DNA from: Candidatus Bathyarchaeota archaeon
GTDB taxonomy: Archaea > Thermoproteota > Bathyarchaeia > 40CM-2-53-6
Direction: 5' to 3'
DNA length: 51,858 bases
NCBI GenBank assembly: GCA_005888745.1
Contig: VBBS01000039.1
Location: 1 to 51,858 of the forward strand
Shown here: piece after piece, positions 43,546 through 51,326 of the stretch
Position numbering within the stretch: position 1 is the first letter of the stretch
How the letters are laid out: every line of letters starts with the position of its first letter
Notes under the pieces: generated by a model
Seen by the model: only the letters and a program-made list of their open reading frames with translations
Databases searched by the model: none
Told to the model about the DNA's origin: nothing
Translations under genes and position numbers: made by a program

Positions 43546-43782
43546 CTACGCTTGTTGGTTTCCCTGTTGGCCCTGGTTGCTCGGGTACTGGTCCCGGTAC
43601 CCTTCCTGGTTTCCTGCTTGGTCGGAGGCTGATTGCTCCACTTGAACCCCTTGTTCCACTACCTCTGCATCTTGGGATACTGGGATGTTACCTCTCACGA
43701 CTTCTTCGGTGTCCGTGCTACCGTCAGCTTCGGCGCTTTCTCCCGCTGCTGCTGTGGAGGCGCCTGTGGCCGTGGCTGACAC
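43546..43782 (-). CDS. Low-complexity Ala/Glu/Gln-rich ORF, possible frameshifted KaiC tail
   Basis: 78 codons from GTG 43782, overlapping the 3' end of the KaiC gene in another frame. The frame is open further upstream and there reads AQSEFEVSATATG. Composition is Ala/Thr/Glu then Gln/Asn/Gly-rich (NQEGYRDQYPSNQGQQGNQQ), likely disordered. It may be the real C-terminal tail of the KaiC protein reached by a frameshift (natural or sequence error), or a separate small protein. It ends nine bases before the next gene. Confidence 0.45.
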   Translation of the reverse strand: MSATATGASTAAAGESAEADGSTDTEEVVRGNIPVSQDAEVVEQGVQVEQSASDQAGNQEGYRDQYPSNQGQQGNQQA

Positions 43783-44521
43783 TTCGAACTCCGACTGGGC
43801 CTTTGATGACGATACCGTCGGGTCCGATGGCGAAGGCGTAGTCGTTTAGGCTGTGGCTTGTTCCACGCATCTTCCGGACGAATAGCTTCCGTATTGGCGA
43901 GCTCTGGCGGACGAGCGACAAGACCATGACTCCGGTTGCTAGGAATTCTTCGATACCGAAGCGGCTGATCAGTCCCGAGCCCTCAACGATCTCAGTCGTC
44001 ATCAGTGTCGTACATCCGACGTCTTTCAAGAGGAGTCCGACTTCGAGGAAGATCTCTCGTAGAGTGTTGAGATCGGTTACGCGGAAGCCGAATCCTGGTA
44101 GTGAATCAACGACGAGTCTTGTTGCTCCTAGTTGTTCGACTAGTATCTTGACTTCTGATAGTTTTGATCGGAGGTTGTAGAGGATTGACTGGAGGCTTTC
44201 TTGTTCGGTGACTTCTGATTCGACGCGCTGGTAGACTGCGTCTACCATGCCGATTTTTTTCTCGTTTTCTAGCTTCTTGAAGTCCCAGCCGAAGCGCAGC
44301 ATGTTCGCCTTGAACTCGGAGGGTGGTTCTTCGGTGCTGACGTAGACTCCGGGTTCGCCGAACTTTGTGGCTCCTTTGTAGAGGTATTGTCCGCAGCATA
44401 TTGTCTTCCCGCAGCCCGCTCCTCCTGCTAGGAGGACTCGAGCGCCTTTGGGGAAGCCGCCTTCGAGAACGTGGTCCAGGCCTGGGATCCCAGTATGGAC
44501 CCTTTCGATCGCAGTTTCCAT
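43724..44521 (-). CDS. KaiC-like RecA-superfamily ATPase
   Basis: 265 residues. It opens METAIERVHTGIPGLDHVLE, typical of archaeal KaiC-domain proteins. Walker A GGAGCGKTICC is intact, the catalytic Glu pair lies in VYVSTEEPPSEF, and Walker B is TRLVVDSLPGFG. The domain ends about residue 245 at IGPDGIVIKG; the last 20 residues look out of frame. It is the first gene of a minus-strand module with a pseudo-ATPase, a membrane winged helix and a coiled-coil peptide. Such proteins act in signalling; target unknown. Confidence 0.88.
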   Translation of the reverse strand: METAIERVHTGIPGLDHVLEGGFPKGARVLLAGGAGCGKTICCGQYLYKGATKFGEPGVYVSTEEPPSEFKANMLRFGWDFKKLENEKKIGMVDAVYQRVESEVTEQESLQSILYNLRSKLSEVKILVEQLGATRLVVDSLPGFGFRVTDLNTLREIFLEVGLLLKDVGCTTLMTTEIVEGSGLISRFGIEEFLATGVMVLSLVRQSSPIRKLFVRKMRGTSHSLNDYAFAIGPDGIVIKGPVGVRSVSHGHRRLHSSSGRKRRS

Positions 44522-44566
44522 AGTGGACCAAGGCTAGGGCGGGCAGAAGCTACCATAAGGCTACAG

Positions 44567-44592
44567 TAACCCTGTGGCCATTCCACAGGTTA
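44567..44592. promoter_or_regulatory. Imperfect palindrome upstream of KaiC module
   Basis: TAACCCTGTGG-CCATT-CCACAGGTTA: two 10-11 base arms pair with one bulged C. It lies 46-71 bases upstream of the KaiC start and could be an operator for a dimeric regulator or a leader hairpin. No other gene uses it. Confidence 0.4.
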
Positions 44593-45049
44593 CACCACCG
44601 ATCCTTTGCCTGGAATTTCAACGAGATGAATGAAACCAGGAGTCATGGCTGCCCTCTTCGGCCGGAAGAATAGACGAATCGCCCAGAATCTGCCATGATC
44701 CGGAATCCGAGCCTTCGAATTCCGGACACGCAATCTTTGACTCTTAACCCTATAGGGGATCGCACGGGTTTAGGAAGACCGTAGACAAGCCCAGACCATG
44801 CTCGCCAACAGCCGGGCTCGCGCATTATCCTTGCCGGACAGTGAACCATCTAGGAAAAAAATTGAATCCCTTGGCACCATTATGTGGCAGGAGAGGGCAA
44901 GTTTGGAGTTCTCCGAAATTTTTGAACCCTTGGTCCATGGAGTGACCGGCTGGTTTGAATTATGAAAACCAATCCGACGCCTTTGACGACTTTCGTGGAC
45001 GTTTCTTCCACAAAGAATCGAGTATCATCGGTATTTGTTCCCCAAAGGG

Positions 45050-45056
45050 TTTTTAG
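45050..45056 (+). promoter_or_regulatory. TATA-like element of the ribosomal operon
   Basis: TTTTTAG about 45 bases before the uL22 ATG at 45098, giving a start near 45078. A Shine-Dalgarno GGTGA follows at 45086-45090. Confidence 0.35.
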
Positions 45057-45097
45057 CTTGAGGACTGGGGCTCCTCGAAGCTTCCGGTGAAAAGGGA

Positions 45098-45565
45098 ATG
45101 CCAGAACGAGGATACTCAGTTACGGGCTTGGACCCAGATCGTACTGTGAAGTGTTCTGGCCGCGAACTCCGCATATCTCCGAAGGCATCAGTAGAGCTCT
45201 GTCGCACAATTAGGGGAATGAAGCTACCTGACGCGAAGAGGCTTCTCGAACGCGTTATCGAGTTGAAACAAGCAGTCGCCTACCGTCGGTTTCACAAGGA
45301 AGTCCCGCATCGGCGACAGCTGAACGAGCATTTCTATGCGGGCCGTTTTCCACAGAAAGCCGCTGGCAGACTCTTCAAGCTTCTAGAGGAGTTAGAGGCG
45401 AATGCCGAGTATAGGAATCTCGACACGGAAAGGCTTAAGATAATTCATGCCGCCGCGCAGCGCGGGACCAAGATTCCAAAGAGGAATCCGAGAGCCTTCG
45501 GTAGATCCGATCTTTTGCAGGGAACGATGACGCATATCGAACTTGTCGGCTACGAGCTGGAATAA
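45098..45565 (+). CDS. rpl22: Ribosomal protein uL22
   Basis: A 155-residue large-subunit protein lining the exit tunnel. Motifs KCSGRELRISPKASVELCRT, the long tunnel hairpin region (RRFHKEVPHRR) and the C-terminal strand THIELVGYELE match the archaeal family. GGTGA lies seven bases upstream of the ATG. It is the first gene of the operon here; the usual upstream genes (uL3, uL4, uL23, uL2, uS19) are not in this window, so the cluster is broken at this point. Confidence 0.96.
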   Translation: MPERGYSVTGLDPDRTVKCSGRELRISPKASVELCRTIRGMKLPDAKRLLERVIELKQAVAYRRFHKEVPHRRQLNEHFYAGRFPQKAAGRLFKLLEELEANAEYRNLDTERLKIIHAAAQRGTKIPKRNPRAFGRSDLLQGTMTHIELVGYELE

Positions 45566-45568
45566 TCC

Positions 45569-46321
45569 TTGTCAGTTACCAAGTATTTTGTCAAAGACGT
45601 TTCTCGACGCCTCGAAATCGACGAGCACCTCGCGCTAGAGCTGAAACGTGCAGGATACAGCCACGTCGAACTCACAAAGAGTCCTGTAGGCACGAGAGTC
45701 GTCATTTACGCCGCCAAGCCTGGGATGGTTATTGGTCGAAGGGGCCAGAGCATCAGAGATCTAACAAAAGTTTTGGAGGAAAAATTCCATATTGAAAATC
45801 CCCAGCTCTCAGTTGCGAACATCGAGGTCCCTGAGCAAGATCCCAAGGTTGTTGCGTCCCAGGTTTCTCAGGCACTCCAGAGAGGCGTACACTTCCGCCG
45901 AGCCGCCTACTGGGCAATTCAGAGAGTAATGGAGTCGCAAGCCCTCGGCGTCGAGATCACTATCCGGGGAAAGCTTACAACAGAACGATCACGATTCGAG
46001 AAGTTTAAGGCCGGCTACCTCCCCAGAGTCGGAGATCCAGTGTTAAAGAGCGTGAAGACTGCGGTTGCTGATGTTCAGTTGAAGCAGGGCCTGTTCGGGA
46101 TCAACGTCCGCATTCTACCTCCACAGATCGATTACATTGACAAGCCTATCATGCTGACTCCGCCCGCACAGACCGTGCCCCAACCCGTCGTCCTTGTGAA
46201 GGAGGTTGAACCGGTGGCCATGCCCGAGGTCGCGGTCGAGGTGGAGACTACTGCGGGGGATGTTGCGGTTGTCGTGGAGGATAAGGAGGAAGAGGAAACT
46301 GGCGATTCTGAGAAAGCGTGA
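45569..46321 (+). CDS. rps3: Ribosomal protein uS3
   Basis: 250 residues: N-terminal KH domain with GMVIGRRGQSIRDLTKVLE, then a C-terminal domain with VEITIRGKLTTERSRFEKF and GYLPRVGDP. The small-subunit protein forms the mRNA entry site. After residue about 205 an acidic Val/Glu-rich tail (DKEEEETGDSEKA) extends beyond the usual fold. TTG start, three bases after uL22. Confidence 0.96.
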   Translation: MSVTKYFVKDVSRRLEIDEHLALELKRAGYSHVELTKSPVGTRVVIYAAKPGMVIGRRGQSIRDLTKVLEEKFHIENPQLSVANIEVPEQDPKVVASQVSQALQRGVHFRRAAYWAIQRVMESQALGVEITIRGKLTTERSRFEKFKAGYLPRVGDPVLKSVKTAVADVQLKQGLFGINVRILPPQIDYIDKPIMLTPPAQTVPQPVVLVKEVEPVAMPEVAVEVETTAGDVAVVVEDKEEEETGDSEKA

Positions 46322-46517
46322 GCTCAACCAGATGCTCCCTGAGGAGCGACGGAAGAAGGTAACAGAACTGCGAGCAGAACTCACCAGCATCCGAACATCC
46401 GTAAAGTCAGGAGGAACGGTGGAGAATCCTGCGCGAATACGCGAGCTGCGCAAGACAATCGCTCGCTTGTTGACAGTCGACAACTCGCCTACGAAACCAG
46501 CACCGGAGCCGGCCTAG
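46299..46517 (+). CDS. rpl29: Ribosomal protein uL29
   Basis: About 72 residues: AILRKRELNQMLPEERRKKV, then TELRAELTSIRTSVKSG and the second helix RIRELRKTIARLL. The two-helix hairpin binds 23S rRNA near the tunnel exit. Start is uncertain: homology begins at xAILRKREL, where the codon is CTG (46299), overlapping uS3; the next ATG (46332) would remove eleven conserved residues, and ATG 46260 would add unrelated ones. The Pro-rich tail is an extension. Confidence 0.85.
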   Translation: MAILRKRELNQMLPEERRKKVTELRAELTSIRTSVKSGGTVENPARIRELRKTIARLLTVDNSPTKPAPEPA

Positions 46518-46520
46518 ACC

Positions 46521-46796
46521 ATGATCACCCCGCAGAATATTACGGCTCACGAATGGATCGGACTAAGGGTCAAGGTAGCAAAATCCACAGACCCTACTGT
46601 CCAGGGACTGGAGGGTGTAGTCCGGGACGAGACCATGAACACGTTCACGATAGAAGCCAATGGAAAACTGCGACAGGTCCAGAAACAAAAGACAACCTTC
46701 CGAGCAGAGCTGCCGACCGAAAACGTCGAAGTCGACGGCTCTCTCCTACGATTTCGGCCGGAAGATAGAGTGAAGAAGGGGTTGAGGAAATGGTAG
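46521..46796 (+). CDS. rnp1: RNase P protein component 1 (Rnp1/Pop4/Rpp29)
   Basis: A 91-residue Sm-like barrel subunit of archaeal RNase P, which trims tRNA 5' leaders. Segments NITAHEWIGLRVKVAKSTD, GLEGVVRDETMNTF and [15 protein letters not shown] match the family. Its place between uL29 and uS17 is a conserved archaeal arrangement. The 3' end overlaps the uS17 start by seven bases. Confidence 0.94.
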   Translation: MITPQNITAHEWIGLRVKVAKSTDPTVQGLEGVVRDETMNTFTIEANGKLRQVQKQKTTFRAELPTENVEVDGSLLRFRPEDRVKKGLRKW

Positions 46797-47125
46797 TCCG
46801 AAACACCGGTCTTGACGTAAAACCACCGAAGACTGGATGCAACGATCCCCTCTGCCCATTCCACGGACACCTCTCAGTTAGGGGAAGAGTCTTCGAAGGA
46901 ACTGTAGCCGGGTCGCGATCCCCCAAGACCGTCTCAGTAGAACGTGCATACTTGCACTATTACACGAAATACAGCAGGTACGAGAGACGGAGAAGCAAGA
47001 CTCTCGCCCACAACCCACCATGCATCTCAGCGGCAGAAGGCGACAAGGTCACAATTGCAGAGTGCAGGCCTCTAAGCAAAGAGGTCACCTTCGTCGTCGT
47101 TGAGAAGACCGGAGGAGTAGCCTAG
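46790..47125 (+). CDS. rps17: Ribosomal protein uS17
   Basis: 111 residues: OB-fold with [40 protein letters not shown] and [15 protein letters not shown]. An N-terminal extension with [10 protein letters not shown] is characteristic of archaeal members. It overlaps rnp1, and its stop codon shares a base with the GTG of uL14. Confidence 0.96.
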   Translation: MVVRNTGLDVKPPKTGCNDPLCPFHGHLSVRGRVFEGTVAGSRSPKTVSVERAYLHYYTKYSRYERRRSKTLAHNPPCISAAEGDKVTIAECRPLSKEVTFVVVEKTGGVA

Positions 47126-47562
47126 TGCCTGCGCCAAAGACGCGAGCAGTCAGCGCCCGGGGAATGATAGAATACCGGCCAAAGGTTGCGCGAGGCCTAC
47201 CGGTCGGCTCCCGGATGACATGCGCCGACAACACTGGCGCTAAGGAATTGAAGCTCATCAATGTCCGCGGCTACCACGGCCGACTACGACGTGTCCCGGC
47301 GGCGTGCGTTGGAGACATGGTGATGATAACAGTCATGAAAGGCTCCCCCAGCCTCAGGAAACAAGTCTTTCCCGCCGTCGTCGTACGACAGGCCAGAGCC
47401 ATTCGAAGACCTGATGGAACACGTCTCAGTTTCGAAGACAACGCTGCGGTCATAATGACCCCTGAGGGAGAGCTCAAAGGCACTGAGATTCGCGGACCCG
47501 TGGCGAAGGAGGCTGCTGAACGATGGCCCCGAGTCGCGAACCTAGCGAGCACGGTGATCTAG
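47125..47562 (+). CDS. rpl14: Ribosomal protein uL14
   Basis: 145 residues: [38 protein letters not shown] and [20 protein letters not shown]. It lies at the subunit interface and contacts the factor-binding region. GTG start. The N-terminal 20 residues form an archaeal-type extension. Confidence 0.96.
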   Translation: MPAPKTRAVSARGMIEYRPKVARGLPVGSRMTCADNTGAKELKLINVRGYHGRLRRVPAACVGDMVMITVMKGSPSLRKQVFPAVVVRQARAIRRPDGTRLSFEDNAAVIMTPEGELKGTEIRGPVAKEAAERWPRVANLASTVI

Positions 47563-47563
47563 A

Positions 47564-47935
47564 ATGGCTTCCTCTAAGCCGTCCAAGCAAAGGAAGATGT
47601 TCTTCAACGCTCCACAACACCGCCGACGACGAATGCTCGCCGCCCGGCTCTCCGACGATCTCACCAAGAACCACAAGGTCCGACGGCTCCCGGTAAGAAC
47701 CGGCGACAGCGTCCGCGTCATGAGAGGAGACTTCGCAGGGCTCGAGGGAAAAGTCCAACGCGTAGACTATACCAACGGTAGAATATTCGTCGAGGGAATG
47801 GCCCGAGAAAAAGCCGCCGGCGTCTCGTCCCAGCTGCCAGTACACGTTACAAAGGTCCGGATAACCAACCTCAACCTTTCAGACAAGTGGCGGAGCGGTC
47901 TATTGGCTGAGAGAGGAAAGTCCAAGGAGGAATGA
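47564..47935 (+). CDS. rpl24: Ribosomal protein uL24
   Basis: 123 residues: KPSKQRKMFFNAPQHRRRRM, KNHKVRRLPVRTGDSVRVMR and the KOW motif GDFAGLEGKVQRVDYTN. It initiates large-subunit assembly. The ATG follows the uL14 stop by one base. Confidence 0.96.
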   Translation: MASSKPSKQRKMFFNAPQHRRRRMLAARLSDDLTKNHKVRRLPVRTGDSVRVMRGDFAGLEGKVQRVDYTNGRIFVEGMAREKAAGVSSQLPVHVTKVRITNLNLSDKWRSGLLAERGKSKEE

Positions 47936-47938
47936 GAG

Positions 47939-48682
47939 ATGGCGCGAAAGTTCGGCCCCAGACAACTGAAACGAGAACCTTCACCTGGCTTCTGGCCTAT
48001 CCACCGAAAAGAATACACGTGGGCACCTAGGACAAGACCGGGACCCCATCCACGCGAAAAAAGCCTACCCCTAGTCGTAATCCTCCGGGAATCCCTTGGA
48101 CTTGCAAACATCGCCAAGGAAGCGATCATGATCATCAGCGCAGGCAAAGTCAAGGTCGATGGCGTCGTTCGACGTGATCGCCGCTTCCCCGTCGGGCTGA
48201 TGGACATCGTCCAGATCGAAGGCATTCCACAAGTCTACAGGGCACTACCCAAGCCGAACAGAGGACTCGTACTCTCTCCAGCACAAGATAAGGAGGCTGG
48301 CTACAAGATCTGCAAGATAGTCGGAAAGCAGAATGTGCCAGGCGGCAAGTTACAGTACAGTCTCCACGATGGAAGAACCTTACTCAGTGTTGCAAAGGAC
48401 ACCAGGCCGGGAGGCGAGGAACTCGCAGTAGGAGGCGCGATCCAGCTGAGCTTTCCAGCACAAAAAATAGTAAAATACGTTCCCTTCCAGGTCGGAGCTC
48501 TGGGACTCGTCATCGACGGTAGAAACCAAGGATACTACGGAAAAATCAGCTCCATCACTCCGGGGACGTACGCGCGCCGGAAAATCGTGAGAATTGAAAC
48601 AGGCGCTGAGGGCTTCGAAACGCCTGCCGAATACGTGATACCTGTTGGAACTGACCAGCCGCTAGTGACGTTGGAGAAGTGA
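47939..48682 (+). CDS. rps4e: Ribosomal protein eS4
   Basis: A 247-residue archaeal/eukaryotic-specific small-subunit protein. N-terminal WPIHRKEYTW-like region (FWPIHRKEYTWAPRTRPGPH), S4-like RNA-binding LANIAKEAIMIISAGKVKVDG, and a KOW domain near FQVGALGLVIDGRNQGYYGK. The stop overlaps the uL5 GTG start. Confidence 0.95.
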   Translation: MARKFGPRQLKREPSPGFWPIHRKEYTWAPRTRPGPHPREKSLPLVVILRESLGLANIAKEAIMIISAGKVKVDGVVRRDRRFPVGLMDIVQIEGIPQVYRALPKPNRGLVLSPAQDKEAGYKICKIVGKQNVPGGKLQYSLHDGRTLLSVAKDTRPGGEELAVGGAIQLSFPAQKIVKYVPFQVGALGLVIDGRNQGYYGKISSITPGTYARRKIVRIETGAEGFETPAEYVIPVGTDQPLVTLEK

Positions 48683-49224
48683 TTAGATTGCAGAAAAATG
48701 AGATTGCAGCAAAGACAAATCCGTTGCTGAACATAAGGATCGAGAAAGTCACGATCAACATTGCAACTGGGAAATCAGGCGAGCCGTTGGAGAAGGCTAA
48801 GAAGGTGCTAAACCAGCTGACCAACAAGACCCCGACTACCAAGCTTGCGAAAAAGGCGATCAAGGACTGGGGAATCCGCAAAGGCGAACCGATTGCCACG
48901 GTCGTTACACTTCGGCGCGATGACGCCGGCAAGTTCCTAACTCGCGCTCTCGACGCAGTCTCGAACAAGGTGAACGATTCATGCTTCGATGATTATGGTA
49001 ATTTTTCCTTCGGAATCAAGGAACACATCGAAATACCCGGTACCAGGTATGTTCCAGAGCTAGGCATCTTCGGTGCCACGGTCCACGTTACTCTCGAACG
49101 GCCGGGATACCGGTTGAGACGTCGCTCTATACGCCCAGCCAAAATCGGGAAGAATCACTATGTCTCGAAGAAGGATGCCATCCAGTTCATCCAGGAAAAC
49201 TTCAGGACACAGGTAGGAAGCTGA
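48679..49224 (+). CDS. rpl5: Ribosomal protein uL5
   Basis: 181 residues: [40 protein letters not shown] and [20 protein letters not shown]. It binds 5S rRNA and the P-site tRNA. The start is GTG 48679 in the GTGA overlap with eS4; a TTG three codons later is an alternative. Confidence 0.96.
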   Translation: MIRLQKNEIAAKTNPLLNIRIEKVTINIATGKSGEPLEKAKKVLNQLTNKTPTTKLAKKAIKDWGIRKGEPIATVVTLRRDDAGKFLTRALDAVSNKVNDSCFDDYGNFSFGIKEHIEIPGTRYVPELGIFGATVHVTLERPGYRLRRRSIRPAKIGKNHYVSKKDAIQFIQENFRTQVGS

Positions 49225-49231
49225 CAACCAG

Positions 49232-49396
49232 ATGGCGAAGATAAAGCCGAGGAAAGTGCGAAAATACGGAAAAGGGGCTAGGCCGTGCAAACGCTGTGGC
49301 CAGTATGGACCCATAGTGAGAAAGTATGGGTTGAACTTCTGCAGACAGTGCTTTAGGGAAGTCGCGGTGGGCCTCGGATTCAAGAAGTACATGTGA
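49232..49396 (+). CDS. rps14: Ribosomal protein uS14 (zinc-binding)
   Basis: 54 residues: [20 protein letters not shown], then [20 protein letters not shown] and [14 protein letters not shown]. The two Cys-x2-Cys pairs bind zinc, the usual archaeal form. It begins seven bases after uL5 and completes the uL5-uS14-uS8 order. Confidence 0.95.
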   Translation: MAKIKPRKVRKYGKGARPCKRCGQYGPIVRKYGLNFCRQCFREVAVGLGFKKYM

Positions 49397-49403
49397 TCAC
49401 ACC

Positions 49404-49787
49404 ATGGAACCAATCTCAAACATGTTCTCAGCCATACTCAACAACGAGAGGAGGCACAAACACGACTGCATCGTCTACCCCGCCTCGAAGCTCATGGGCC
49501 AGGTTCTTCGAGTGATGCAGAAATACGGCTACGTAGGCGAATTCGAGTTCGTCGATGACGGCCGCGGCGGAAAGTTCAAGATCCAACTCCTGGGCAGGGT
49601 AAACAACTGCGGCAGCGTCCGCCCCAGATTCTCCTCCACAGTGCCAGAATTCGAAAAGTGGGGCAAACGATACCTCCCCTCGAGAGATGTCGGAATACTC
49701 ATCGTAACAACACCGAAGGGCGTTGTCGCACACAAGGAAGCAAGGGAGATGGCTTCCGGTGGCCTGCTCCTAGGCTACGTTTACTAG
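49404..49787 (+). CDS. rps8: Ribosomal protein uS8
   Basis: 127 residues: NMFSAILNNERRHKHDCIVY, YGYVGEFEFVDDGRGGKFKI and the C-terminal RDVGILIVTTPKGVVAHKEA. It binds the central domain of 16S rRNA. ATG start seven bases after uS14. Confidence 0.96.
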   Translation: MEPISNMFSAILNNERRHKHDCIVYPASKLMGQVLRVMQKYGYVGEFEFVDDGRGGKFKIQLLGRVNNCGSVRPRFSSTVPEFEKWGKRYLPSRDVGILIVTTPKGVVAHKEAREMASGGLLLGYVY

Positions 49788-49796
49788 GTGGATAGC

Positions 49797-50375
49797 ATGG
49801 CGCGTTTCGAAACTCTCCAACGCACGATTCAGGTCCCCGACGGGGTAACGGTAGGAGTCGACGGGAAAACCGTCAAGGTCAAAGGCCCCCTCGGAACCCT
49901 TCAAGAGGATCTGTCCCACCTGCCCGTAACGATCAGCCAGACCGGTCGAGAAGTCCAGGTTTCAGTCACCTGGCCACGCAAGCGAGAGATCGGCATGCTA
50001 GGAACAGCGGCAGCCCACATACGAAACATGATCAGAGGGGTAACAAAGGGCTACCGGTACAATCTCAGAACCGTGTATGCTCACTTCCCGGTCACCGTGA
50101 AGGTCGACGAAAAGGCAAAAGCGCTCAAGGTTGAGAACTTTACTGGCGAGAAAACACCCCGGTCCGCCCAGATACTCGACGGAGTAAAAGTCGTTGTAAA
50201 AGGCGACGATATCACTGTTGAGGGAATAGACATCAAAGCCGTAAGCCAGACCGCGGCGAACATTCAGAACTCTACAAAGATCAAGAAGAAGGATCTCCGC
50301 GTATTCCTAGATGGCATTTACATTGACACGAAGACCAGTCTCGAGACTCCCACCGGACCGGCGAAAGTGAAGTAG
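49797..50375 (+). CDS. rpl6: Ribosomal protein uL6
   Basis: 192 residues from ATG 49797; a GTG three codons earlier abuts the uS8 stop. Two L6 domains: VTVGVDGKTVKVKGPLGTL and HFPVTVKVDEKAKALKVEN, then QTAANIQNSTKIKKKDLRVF and DGIYI near the C-terminus. It lies near the sarcin-ricin loop. Confidence 0.96.
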   Translation: MARFETLQRTIQVPDGVTVGVDGKTVKVKGPLGTLQEDLSHLPVTISQTGREVQVSVTWPRKREIGMLGTAAAHIRNMIRGVTKGYRYNLRTVYAHFPVTVKVDEKAKALKVENFTGEKTPRSAQILDGVKVVVKGDDITVEGIDIKAVSQTAANIQNSTKIKKKDLRVFLDGIYIDTKTSLETPTGPAKVK

Positions 50376-50376
50376 A

Positions 50377-50898
50377 ATGGCGAACAATAACAAGCCCGCG
50401 TTCAACCGGCAGGAAAGCTGGCGATACAAACGCGTAAAGCCTGCGTGGAGGCGAGCCCGCGGCGTAACGAGCAAGATCAGAAAGGAAGAAGCCGGCTGGC
50501 CTGCAAAAGTCAAGATAGGATACGGAACGGCAGCGGCGACGAGAGGTCTGCACCCACGAGGCCTCCATGAACGTCTCATTCACAGGCTGTCAGAACTCGA
50601 AGGACTCGACCCGAAGATCCACATCGTCAGAATCTCCGCGCGGGTCGGAGAGAGAAAGAGACTAACCTTGCTTGACGAGCTACGACGTCGAAACTTCCAC
50701 ATCGCCAACCCGGGCAAGCAAGAAGAAAAACCGGTCCTGGCCGAAGAGCCGACCACGGTAGAGGCTCAGGGCGCCGAAGAAACCAAAGTCCCATCGGCAA
50801 ATAGCCAGACAGTAGAGGTACGAGAAGAAAACGGTGAACTAGAAACGATGGAAGAGTCAGCGAAGGACGACGCTAACGAGGAGGAAGAGGACAAGTGA
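50377..50898 (+). CDS. rpl32e: Ribosomal protein eL32 with acidic C-terminal extension
   Basis: 173 residues. The core (1-125) has FNRQESWRYKRVKPAWRRAR, VKIGYGTAAATRGLHPRG and ARVGERKRLTLLDELRRRN. Residues about 126-173 form a Glu/Ala-rich, probably disordered tail ending NEEEEDK. The core alone matches the family length; the tail is unusual. Overlaps the eL19 start by four bases. Confidence 0.95.
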   Translation: MANNNKPAFNRQESWRYKRVKPAWRRARGVTSKIRKEEAGWPAKVKIGYGTAAATRGLHPRGLHERLIHRLSELEGLDPKIHIVRISARVGERKRLTLLDELRRRNFHIANPGKQEEKPVLAEEPTTVEAQGAEETKVPSANSQTVEVREENGELETMEESAKDDANEEEEDK

Positions 50899-51323
50899 GC
50901 CTGAAAAGCCAGAGACGACTCGCCGCCAGTCTTCTCGGCTCCGGCCAAAGCAGAATCTGGATAGACCCGGAAGAGACAACGAGGGTCGAATCTGCTATTA
51001 CTCGTCAGGAAGTCAAGTCGCTTATCGATAGCGGCAGGATTCGATTGCTTCAGAAGAAAGGGGTTAGCAGAGGCCGCCATCGAATGAAATCGGCGCGACG
51101 GAAGAAGGCCGGCAGCCGCAAGGGTGGCCAGAATCCTGGCAAGGAGGCTTGGGTGTTGAAGATCAGAGCGATTCGACGGCATCTACGGTTCTTGAGAGAC
51201 AAGAGACAGTTGGCCCCCGCGAGTTACAAGCTTCTCTTGGGCATGTCGAAAGGAGGGGCGTTCCGAAGCCGCTCGCATGTCGATGAGTATGTAAAGGCCC
51301 ACCAGCTGCAGAGGAAGCGTTAG
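50895..51323 (+). CDS. rpl19e: Ribosomal protein eL19
   Basis: 142 residues: LKSQRRLAASLLGSGQSRIW, IRLLQKKGVSRGRHRMKSA and KIRAIRRHLRFLRDKRQL. A basic helical protein of the large subunit that forms intersubunit contacts. GTG start in the GTGA overlap with eL32. Confidence 0.95.
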   Translation: MSLKSQRRLAASLLGSGQSRIWIDPEETTRVESAITRQEVKSLIDSGRIRLLQKKGVSRGRHRMKSARRKKAGSRKGGQNPGKEAWVLKIRAIRRHLRFLRDKRQLAPASYKLLLGMSKGGAFRSRSHVDEYVKAHQLQRKR

Positions 51324-51326
51324 TCG

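Larger units (their letters stand above)
44522..45097. other. Long divergent intergenic region between KaiC module and ribosomal operon
   Basis: 576 bases without a supported gene; the open frames here are short and lack homology. It contains the palindrome at 44567-44592, and near its right end a TATA-like element and ribosome-binding site for rpl22. The middle (44640-45000) is unassigned; no tRNA or repeat was recognised. Confidence 0.6.

Noticed and set aside
46206-46298. Long N-terminal extension of uL29
   Set aside because: It lies inside uS3 in another frame and encodes Trp/Arg-rich sequence not found in uL29.
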